Of a stretch of DNA of 17,664 nucleotides, positions 9,396 through 17,664 are shown one piece after another; position 1 is the first letter of the stretch, and each line of letters starts with the position of its first letter. The stretch is from Ichthyophonus hoferi. Its lineage: Eukaryota > Opisthokonta > Ichthyosporea > Ichthyophonida > Ichthyophonidae. The position numbers and the translations under genes are program-made. The notes beneath the pieces are model-generated. The model saw nothing but the letters and a program-made list of their open reading frames with translations. It made no database searches and was not told where the DNA came from. Where the stretch lies: assembly GCA_002751075.1 (NCBI GenBank), contig NAOQ01000224.1, positions 77,505 to 95,168 of the forward strand, given 5' to 3'.

Positions 9396-10269
9396 CTTCC
9401 CGCCCGCCATGCATTGCATATCATACTCAGAGTGTTACGATCAGAATTTCTAATAGAAAATCGCACGTAAGGATTTCTAATTAGACAATCTGATTGAAAA
9501 CTTTACTGTGTTCCTACCATTTTAGAGCGCCAACAGCGACAGAAATAATAGCATATCCCGTACCCAAGCAATGCATACACTATACCATATACACAAATCT
9601 CTATTTTTAATAAGCTAACAAATGTGAACGTTATCTTAATAATTATATTAGGCACATAGTTAAAAATGTGGAAAACATACCATAGCACTAATGAAAGAGA
9701 TACTAAATTAATTAGGAACAAATTCAGATAAATGATTCACACAAAATCTTTGATTCAACTCTTAGGTAAAGCCCTTAAATACAAAAGAACACTAGCTGTG
9801 CTGTATTCTTCACGGTTCCAGACATGCAAACGACCTTTTATAAGGAAATAGAAAAAACAAATGAACCTGATCTAATCGGCAGGCGCCCTATCAGGAACAT
9901 AAAACAATCAGTTTCTTTTACAAGACTACAACCAAATATCAAAAAAAGCTTTAGCAGAAGAAAGATCCAGACCAGCAAATATTAGCATATTCTTACCACA
10001 CAGTATGCAAACATTCCTAATATTGCAAGTACAGTAGATAATATCAGGGCATCTATCCCCGTTAAAATGAACGTTTCCATAGAGTAAAGGTTGGCATAAA
10101 TTCAAAGGAAGATACCACCATTGCAGTTAAATGGACCAAATATGATTCCACATACAAAATCACTAAATCACTTAATTGTGAAATTAATTAGTTCCAAATA
10201 TTGACGTAATATTAAAAAACTAATGAGTATTTAGAAATAAACAATAAACAATGTGTTTTTGTACAAGAT
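9396..10269. other. Spacer between two copia fossils
   Basis: No gene is seen. If the left fossil once ended in a long terminal repeat it should begin near here; a TGTTACGATCAG string at 9433 is one possible start, but no matching copy was found. ATTTCTAAT is repeated at 9446 and 9473. A 72-codon minus-strand frame (9503-9721) looks like chance. Confidence 0.4.
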
Positions 10270-10895
10270 ATTATCATGTATGCAGCCTACTGCTGGTAGT
10301 AGCTGGAATACTTCAATACGTTGAGTATACAATAACACTTTCCAATGTGTTATATGTTCCAGATTTTTACATTAATCTATTTTCCATTCCATCATTATGA
10401 GGAAAAGGAATAGTCACTGTGTTTGCAGATGAGCATGCATACGTTGTGCACAACAACAAGATAATGCACTACGGCAATGCCATCACTGATTGTATTTATG
10501 GGTTGGAGGGTTCAATTATAGGACCAAAACATAAACCAAGCAGAAGAGATCAGGAAGTCCCTGCCAATAATGCCATTCCATCTGTGGAAAAAACCACAAA
10601 CATCAAGAAGAAGAAATCAACCACTGAGAGAACTACAGTAAAAAATATGGGACTCATCTTATATCAAATATTCCACTCAAGGTTCAATCCAAGTACAGGA
10701 GGTATGTTTAAAACTCTTTTGCTAAGTGGCATCCAAGTTGAAGGGAGTCCAATCCTAGATTGTAAAGCATGTAACCTCCCCAAGTCAAAACATGCTTTTT
10801 AACTGAAACAGTCAGACAAGGCCACCAGGGTTTTACAGAGGATGCATTCAGATCTAGCTGGACCATTAAAGCTATACCACTCTGGACATAATTAA
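10270..10895 (+). mobile_element. Ty1/copia retrotransposon fossil, pre-integrase and integrase start
   Basis: Three copia landmarks follow in order: a VLYVPDFYINLFSI block (from about 10350) typical of the region after the protease; the gag-pre-integrase zinc-finger region with FHSRFNPSTGG and later CKACNLPKSKHAF (about 10668-10800), matching the family's H..H..C..C finger; and a HSDLAGPL block (about 10840-10870) from the start of the integrase core. A 127-codon stretch (10419-10802) remains open. The element is an old, broken fragment with a few breaks. The catalytic core, reverse transcriptase and terminal repeats are not seen. Confidence 0.85.
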
Positions 10896-13078
10896 TGTTG
10901 TATTTTCATATAACCACAATACATGTACACTCGAAGTATATGTAATTATCCATAGTCAAATCAATTAATGTCAATTTCAGTCTGCGTAGTAATTTTTCAT
11001 CTATGTTTCGTGTAGCAGCTGACTATTGCAAGCAGAAAATTTAGAATAAATACTGTTTATCCTGGATTCAGTATCGTTACAGACTCTAGAGCCCCCAATC
11101 TGTCTCAGACAGAAGCTTTCATACTTTATAAACGTAGCATTATATATATATATATATATTACTTTAGAACCAGTACTAAATAATTAGATCATTAGAGCTA
11201 TAGGTATTTTTCCTAAGTTGTATATGTAGCTATATTTGATAGTTTTATCCTGTAGAGTCGTTATAATTCACATATTTTCTAAATCAACTTATATCTTACT
11301 AATTATAAATTTTCAGACCATAAACTGTAAAAAGCGTTTGTACAATAATACATACATACTTTTTTACCTAAGATTATCAACACATGCAAATAAGTATTGT
11401 ACGTTTACAAAGTATATATATATATATAGGTTGGAAGTTTAGCTGGTATTATAAAATTTTATCTGTAAGTCGACTGACATATAAGTGCCAGGTGTAGCAA
11501 ATATGAAGCTGTTAGCAGATAATATAGTCTCGGAATTATTACAAGCATCGACTGTATTGCCCAAGTGTAGTCTGGTACTGCCCAGTGCTGTTTTCAGGGT
11601 CTAAGGTAACTTACCCTCTGACGTTCTTTAATACATCCGTCGACCAAAGTGGAAAAATTGCAAGGTTAAAAAATAGGATGCTGTAGTCGTATATATAACT
11701 AAAAGGTCAAAGCTGTCACACATCGATTATTTTAGTATGTAATAAAATTAGATAGATATTGTACAACCTCTATGTTATAATCAACGATTCCTACCCAACA
11801 TGTATTAGAAAATACCAACGGTAATAAGGTATATAAGCTGGGCGCAGACTGGTTCTGGAAATGCATTTTGGTTCATAAACGTAGTGTAAGAATTAGTTAA
11901 GTAGTTACGTTATACAACAGCAAAGTCTAAGCGCTTTAGATTTTGGAGTATATTAAAACTGAAAATCAAGTAAATTATTCGTCACAAAAATGGTGTGGGT
12001 AATAAGTATAAATTTATTACAAATTAATAAAACAGACTATTTTGGCTTTTGGGCTGTCTTCAGTGCTATAAAATAAAACTGAAATAAATACTGAACCAAA
12101 CTGATAATGACAAGGAACAGTCCTTAGATAACTAGTTTAAATTAGCCAAAAAATGTACTATGCAAACTTGTAATTAAAAGCATTATGTTGCAAAACATTT
12201 ACCAAACTATGATTGGAAAGAATCGTCAACATGTTTATACTAGATTTTAGCTTTCTTTTACACTTATTGAACTTGTTATTGGAAGCATTCTGTTAATCCA
12301 AGTCTTTACGTTGATATAAAGAGTCTTAACTGATTTACAAAAATATTCTATCACATTAGTTTCCTAATCACCCGTATTAACTGCTTCCAAATCTTACCCG
12401 TTATACTTAGCCAATATTTTAATTAATCTACTTAGATTAATTAGGTAACAATTTATAAACCAATAAAACCTATATCGAACCCAGCTTGGTTAGTGCTTAC
12501 ATGTACTGTTTATTGAATTCAAGGTTAACCAATAGGGTCACACATAAAAATTGTGGTTACCCACAATTGATTACAAAATACCACAATTAATCTTATTACA
12601 TACTAAAATACTCGAAATATAAAGTATGCTAGAATAATATTTTGTGACACTCAATAGAAAAGAAATCAGTCAGGGCTTAGGGTCTGTTGCTTGGTTATGT
12701 AGTTTGAGAAAAGGAAGGGATAGCTCATTGGAGGGGTTTAAACTTCTGGTTATATTTATTAGTATTACTCAATAAGAATATTTATGATTGGTTCCATTTA
12801 GATTATTGGTTAGGTTTGCCTTGTGCTGTAGTTATTATCTTACGGTGTTTTAGCTATTATATCACCAATTTTGGATGGCAGCTGATAATTGCCAGCGGAG
12901 AAGTCAAACTAAAAACAAAAGATGTTTATTTAGTTATCACTGTAGATTCAAGTGGGAAAGTCCTGTCACAGATAGAGACCTTCTATACTTGCTAATTACA
13001 GTATATTATATATAGACTAATCAACATCATACTCATCAATTTAATTAGCCATGATTACAACTATTCAATCATAACTGA
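10896..13078. other. Long intergenic stretch with a diverged repeat pair
   Basis: No confident gene is seen. There is a pure TA run at about 11140-11159. A related pair of blocks, 11014-11105 and 12876-12985, shares GCAGCTGA.ATTGC.AGC.GA.AA and weaker matches after it. A string GGTATATAAGCTGGGCGCAGACTGG at about 11828-11852 resembles a TATA promoter core, as in a gene or a terminal repeat, but no coding frame follows. The remainder is stop-rich AT sequence. Confidence 0.45.
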
Positions 13079-13411
13079 CCAAAGTGTTATGAGACGCCTT
13101 CTCTTACATTATATTCGTCTCAATTTTCTATTGAAAGTGAATCAGAAGTAAGAGAAATTTTTATACAGCTACAGACTGCTATATCAGCCAACCATCCTCC
13201 AGTACTAATTTATAAACTACCAAGCAGCCAGACATATGTGTTTTGTGTAGGTACTACCAATAAACAACAAAGACATAGCCGTAATCATCTTACAGTCTTG
13301 ATGTGCATATATATATGTCATTCACATTCACGCCCCCAACTGCTTCATAAGCAACTGCAAACAACCATCGAGTCAGACTCAGTTATAAACACATTGCCCC
13401 TTCCTATCACT
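13079..13411 (+). other. 111-codon stop-free frame without a start, identity unknown
   Basis: The frame is bounded by TGA at 13076-13078 and TAA at 13412-13414. The composition is more balanced than nearby DNA, with peptide words such as VREIFIQLQTAISANHPP and YKLPSSQTYVFCVG. I recognise no family. It could be a decayed mobile-element piece, an unannotated exon, or chance in a local region of higher G+C. No clear splice acceptor or ATG opens it. Confidence 0.25.
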
Positions 13412-13514
13412 TAATTGATATGTACTTATTGGTTGGTTAATAAATTTTAAAATGATTTAACCATTAAAACTTTACATTCATTTATTTAAGCTCTATATAC
13501 TTTCCCCTTTTATA

Positions 13515-13520
13515 TTTATT
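13515..13520 (-). terminator. Candidate poly(A) signal for the CABIN1-like gene
   Basis: TTTATT on the plus strand reads AATAAA on the minus strand, 482 bases beyond the stop codon at 14002-14004. It is a candidate only, given the base composition. Confidence 0.25.
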
Positions 13521-13734
13521 TCCTTGTTATCCAACCCTCCTCTATATCCATTGAGTAGTGCCTAAACCTAGCAACTATGCCTAATGTAGTTAGATATAAT
13601 TTTGATACACAAAACACGTAATGGAAGTATTCGCATTGCACCGCTATTAAACCATAGTTACTTAGTTGTTTAAGCATATTTACATTGTATTCAGATAATT
13701 TTGGCTTTATGGAGCATAGGCATCTCTCACTAAG

Positions 13735-13807
13735 TATACATATACATGCACATAAATACATGAATATGTATATATACATACATAAATATATTCATACATA
13801 CAAATAT

Positions 13808-13840
<33 letters not shown>

Positions 13841-13915
13841 TACATATATATATATATACATACATACATAAATACACAGATGCGTACATAGTAGCACATA
13901 CACGCATATATATAC
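13735..13915. repeat. CATA/TA microsatellite downstream of the CABIN1-like stop codon
   Basis: ACATAC, CATACA and TATATA runs. Read from the minus strand the tract gives TATG/TGTA repeats with several TGTATATA words. Open frames here on both strands are products of the repeat. Confidence 0.85.
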
Positions 13916-14001
13916 TTACCTATCTACACAAACACGTACTAGCACATCAATCAAACAAACATAGGTCATAAAGCCTGTTAACATAACAAAGACCATCATC
14001 G

Positions 14002-17000
14002 CTACCCATAAAACATAGAGCCAAAACCTACCTCTGACTTAGGAAGAGTTTTTGCATATTCCACAGCATCGGACAATATCTCCTTGAAACAAGGCTCTTT
14101 CATTATGCTCTCTCCCTCTCCATCTACTCTATCTACACTCTGATCTATCCCTTTTGTTTCCACTTCTTCTCCTTCTATACCTCGTTGAGACTGTTGAGAT
14201 TGGGTACTATCTATATCCATTCCTTGTACTACTTCACTCATAATATCCACAGGTGTAACAATACTTGAACTATTATTATCCATGTTACTAGGGCCTACAG
14301 TGTTCTGCATAGGAACTATGTCTACAGAGGGGATAGATAAAGGTACAATGGGAGTGGGAGAGGGAGAGGGAGAGGGAGAGCCAGTTGATGTATCAAGATT
14401 GGGTGTAATAAGTATACTATCTCGTGCTACACATGTGTCTGTACCTACAGAGGTACGTAATATAGTCACTGGAATAGGTTCGGAAGGTGTGGCAGCAAGA
14501 GGGTCAACATTTGTAGTTGACACTGAACATACAACACTGTCTTCTGCTACGTTTCCACTATGTTCATTATCTACATTCTTATTATGCTCTTTCTTCTCCT
14601 CGCCCTCTAGCACATCCCTTTCTGTATAGGGTATAATTGGATTCTTTACATTATCATTTTCTACTACATCATTCATGATTACTACACCAGCCTCTCTATC
14701 TCTATCTCTTCCCTCTCTCCCCGCTTTGCTTTCCTCTATCACAACCACCTTGCCCACACAGGGCGGGACCGGGTTCTTAGTAATAAGAGAATACACCGCT
14801 ACCAACGCCTCATCTGCTTTTTGCTTCACAGCTTCCTCCTCCATACCCAAGTCGTTAGCATACCCCCTCACATCATATACCATACGGCACACTAGATCAG
14901 TCTTTAACAGGGTTCCCTTATACAACTCTGACCTATCCTCTCCACTTTCTATTTTGTTTTCCATTGGCGTTGCTATGGGGATTGCTATGGGGGTTGCTAT
15001 GGGGGATACCGGGGAACAAGAATCTAATTGGTTTTCATTTATACCATCCTGATTTTCTAGTGTTTCTATTTGCAGTTTAAGGTCTTTCAATTGGTCTTTC
15101 TCAGTGTTTTGGGTAGACAACATTTCCAATTGGCTCCGATTAATATCCAACTGTGTTGCTTGGTTTTGGTTTTCCTTCGCTACATCTCCATCTGGATTAG
15201 CCACCTCTCCCTCCCCCTTTCTTACATCATCTTGTATTTTCATTTTACCCTCCTCACCATTTACCAATGAAACCAATATATCCGGTTTACTATCCATATC
15301 ATTCTCAGTTACTTCTCTATCTATCTGTACAGCTCTATCTCCTATGGGTTCTTGTGCTACACCTCCAATTCTCTCCAACTCTATCGTAAGTTTAGCGGTG
15401 TCTTTTTCTAAGGCTGTTATAGTGTAGTTAAAGGCTTTGATCAGTAGACAGGGAATAAATTGTTGAGGTACCCGCGACCTATCACCCTTAAGATCGCGGA
15501 ATAAAAGCACCAATTGAATCGTATCATCGCTTTCATGAGCTACTTCCTAAGAGATTAGGTAATATGATTGGTTAGAAGGGAATGCTTAAAGAGAAAGAGA
15601 AAGGAAGAATATAAATACGGTTATAATTTAATACAGATGACTGGTAGATTGAAAAAAGGAAGAGTGAGAGGGGCAATACATATGTATAATGTCGTAAGGT
15701 GTTACTATATATAAGCCCTGTTTATTTTATTACTCTATTAGCGTAGGTACAATAGAGCGTGTATTTAATTTAACATATGGCAATATAATAGAATAAAATA
15801 CAATGTAATATAATATACTATAATCTAATGTAACATAATGTAATGCAATATAATATAATATAATAAAATAGAATGTAATACAATATAATCTAATCTAATC
15901 TAATATAATATAACTTGAGGTCAAAATGAAATAAACATACCAGCAAAATATATTGTAACAACAACACAACGGATAATATAATGCTTTCAAGTAAACATAT
16001 ATCAATCAATGCAATATAAAACAATATCCTATTACTCAGTATGGTATATTATAAATGCATCCACACACCGACATACAACCAAAAACAAATAGTATGTATG
16101 GGAGTGTATGTGGGTACGTGTGTAGGTTGTGTATATGTATAAGTATATATAATCTGCATATGCCACCATGTTATATTAGTCTAGTGTTATAGAGAGAAAG
16201 ACATAAGCAATAAACACAATAGGAATACCAATAGAGGAATATGTACAAATAAGAGGTCTAGATGGCGGTAACAATGCATCTGGTATGATCCAGCTCTATC
16301 TAGTAAGCGTCCTTTTTGGTACATGGTTCTGTCATCCTAAGAGAGAGAGAGAAGAGAGGGTTAGATAGAACGGAATGTATAAATAGTTAGGCAAATGTAT
16401 TATTTGATAGAGTATTTAATGTGTGTGATAGTATATATAGGATCATAGTAACATTTATGCACGTGTACACATAAAAGCAGATAACTACCTATTCATTTGT
16501 ATTTAAAGGTTTATATAACTTAATATTAACCAATAGAATATAAATGTTAAAGAAAACGTCAACCTCACCTTAGCATATGTTCCCCCCTCAACCAATCGCC
16601 ATATGTTTTTATATTTAGCAGCACCTCTATCTTGTCGGGTAACCAATTGCTGAAGCTTGACCTATATGCCCCCCAGTAATATACAAGATTAGTACACACG
16701 GTAACCAAGGGCTTGCATCAGGTAGACGTACACACACATTACAATGTTATTGGTTAGAAATAACATTATTATTGGTAGTCGGAAGAGATTGGTAGGTTTT
16801 GCACACCTATCCGTACATATACATATACACATACACATACACACACATATACATACACATATACATATACCTATACCTATACATATATACATACATATAT
16901 ACACATATACACATACATCGACAACCTACCTTGGCTTCAGCAACACTCCGATGAATAGGAATGTGAAGATGTAGCCACACCTGCCTGTATACAGCCTTAT

Positions 17001-17400
17001 GGAACAGCACCCTCTTCTCGCCCTTTAGCCTTTCACAGTCCTGCAAGCACTGCAGAGCGGCAGTCATATAGGTGGAGAGGGTGGGGTCTAAGGGAGAGGG
17101 AGAGGGTGTATAAGCTGGGTGACTGTAATACTTTAATAGTAGGTTAATAGGATAGTAGAATATTAGAATGGTAGAATAGTAGAATAGTATGATAGTAAAA
17201 TAGTATAATAGTATGATAGTAGGATAGTATAATAGTAAAATAGTACAATAGTATAATAATATAATAGTATAATAGTACGTATTAATTGACCAATGATATT
17301 AAATATATAAAAATATAAAAATATTCCTTCATCTATATATACTTACCTTCAGGCTTATCTTTAGCATTCGTAATAGTATCTTGGTCAAATTGCCCAAATT
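14002..17400 (-). CDS. CABIN1: CABIN1/Hir3-type HIRA-complex histone chaperone subunit, C-terminal five exons (5' part off the window)
   Basis: CABIN1 (yeast Hir3) scaffolds the nuclear HIRA complex that deposits H3.3 outside replication. Exons on the minus strand: 17400-17347, 17087-16930, 16661-16569, 16336-16247 and 15546-14002. All are GT..AG and every junction keeps frame. The first four carry TPR-like helices. They read CLQDCERLKGEKRVLFHKA, then YKNIWRL, LLDRAGSYQMHCYRHLDLLF and DLKGDRSRVPQQF, lining up in order with human CABIN1 FNGIWRI, EIDRPGSFAWHMNRS and the QRTPDQGKKYL region. The last exon (515 codons) is mostly disordered and acidic. It has a likely coiled coil (15030-15150), a conserved GYANDLG helix (14825-14900) that matches CABIN1 GVAYDLG, (SP)n at 14351-14380, and a final helix SDAVEYAKTLPKSE. 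A GTAGGT at 14031 could instead splice to a short further exon; read through, the protein ends at 14002. The family call rests on remembered alignment. Confidence 0.8.
14351..14380. repeat. GGGAGA hexamer run encoding (Ser-Pro)n
   Basis: On the coding (minus) strand CTCCCT repeats give SPSPSPSPTP inside the disordered tail of the CABIN1-like protein. Hexamer slippage keeps the frame. The same hexamer forms the polypyrimidine tract before the exon at 17087 (plus-strand GGGAGAGGGAGAGGG at 17092-17106). Confidence 0.85.
14969..15004. repeat. 12-base in-frame tandem repeat, three units
   Basis: (G/A)TTGCTATGGGG occurs three times exactly in phase (14969, 14981, 14993). On the minus strand it encodes an IATP/IAIP-type tetrapeptide repeat in the disordered region of the CABIN1-like protein. 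Being a multiple of three, it can vary in copy number without breaking the gene. Confidence 0.85.
15770..15912. repeat. Pentanucleotide TAATA/TAATC/TAATG tract in the 700-base intron
   Basis: A five-base periodic tract (AATATAATATA, TAATCTAATCTAATC, TAATGTAACATAATG) fills part of the intron at 15547-16246. It is related in base pattern to the 5/10-base repeats at 5405-5575 and 17130-17280 but lacks their G. Confidence 0.75.
16815..16920. repeat. CATA/CACA microsatellite next to a splice donor
   Basis: A CATATACA-type run ends 10 bases short of the exon end at 16930, so the CABIN1-like pre-mRNA carries a UG/UA-rich tract almost directly after the 5' splice site of the intron at 16662-16929. 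Open frames across it are products of the repeat. Confidence 0.8.
17130..17280. repeat. ATAGTATAAT-type 5/10-base repeat in a CABIN1-like intron
   Basis: Units such as AGAATAGTAG, ATAGTAAAAT, ATAGTATAAT and ATAGTATGAT repeat for about 150 bases within the intron at 17088-17346. It has the same motif and orientation as the tract at 5405-5575 in the other gene. Confidence 0.8.
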
Positions 17401-17504
17401 CTGCATAATACATACATAATATATATGAGTTGCAGACCAGTTATCCCACAGAATTATAATTTTAATCTTATAAAACGATATAATCATACAGACAAAAGGA
17501 AACA

Positions 17505-17664
17505 AAAATACAGTATAGGATAGGATATAGTAGGATAGGACATAGTATAGTACAATTATAAAATAATATCATACAGTATAATACAATATAGTACAATTAT
17601 CATATAGTATCATACAGTATAATACAATATAGTACAATATAATATAATATAATATAATATAATA
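17505..17664. repeat. Degenerate ATAGTA/ACAGTATAAT repeats running to the window edge
   Basis: GGATAGGATATAG units give way to two near copies of a segment containing ATCATACAGTATAATACAATATAGTACAAT (from about 17567 and 17607, 40 bases apart), then a pure TAATA run that reaches base 17664. It lies in the intron 5' of the first exon visible for the CABIN1-like gene. No exon is seen between 17401 and the edge. Confidence 0.7.

Noticed and set aside
11503-11604. 33-codon plus-strand frame starting MKLLADNIVSELLQ
   Set aside because: Its codon use looks reasonable, but it is too short, with no splice partners or known match.
13516-13733. Minus-strand open frame considered as a last exon of the CABIN1-like gene (after the donor at 14031)
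   Set aside because: The good acceptor (ACTTAG at about 13730) gives the wrong phase, and the in-phase acceptor (CATAAAG) lacks a pyrimidine tract. Read-through to the stop at 14002 is simpler.
13685-13907. Open frames MYIYI.. and HTYKYIYTYTYT.. types
   Set aside because: They are translations of the CATA repeat; the same happens at 16689-16974.
14282-15427. Three or four plus-strand open frames opposite the large CABIN1-like exon
   Set aside because: They are mirror frames of a well-supported minus-strand exon. Their peptides are low complexity and carry no domain.

Overview
AT-rich eukaryotic nuclear DNA. It has spliceosomal introns (GT..AG, mostly 130-350 bases, one near 50 and one of 700), many microsatellites and decayed Ty1/copia pieces. 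Two genes on the minus strand can be rebuilt exon by exon with intron phases that agree. One is a seven-beta-strand protein methyltransferase (Methyltransf_16 / METTL21-like). The other is the C-terminal part of a CABIN1/Hir3-type subunit of the HIRA histone chaperone complex. The CABIN1-like protein follows the animal protein closely in block order, which suits an opisthokont or a relative, but I cannot name the organism. There is no sign of bacterial, organellar or plasmid DNA.

Layout. 1-340: AT-rich flank. 341-1025: a compact promoter (TCACGTGA, an inverted repeat, TATATAA) and a small plus-strand spliced gene that I do not recognise, possibly a membrane protein of about 95 residues. 1026-3684: intergenic DNA with three to four diverged copies of an unnamed repeat, plus a 22-base tandem array. 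3685-6167 (minus): the methyltransferase gene in seven exons. 6168-14001: almost 8 kb without a confident gene. It holds an AAT-rich tract, a 70-base minisatellite, two broken copia pieces, a 111-codon stop-free stretch of unknown nature and a CATA microsatellite. 14002-17400 (minus): the last five exons of the CABIN1-like gene, whose 5' part lies beyond the right edge. Its introns are packed with 5/10-base and CATA repeats.

How the genes relate. The CABIN1-like protein would work in the nucleus in replication-independent H3.3 deposition. The methyltransferase would modify a protein, probably on lysine, with an unknown substrate. They share a strand but lie 8 kb apart, and nothing here shows a functional link. 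I found no clear new multi-gene system. The best leads are the unrecognised small gene at the left, the insert and long disordered tail in the CABIN1-like protein, and the recurring intronic repeat motif.
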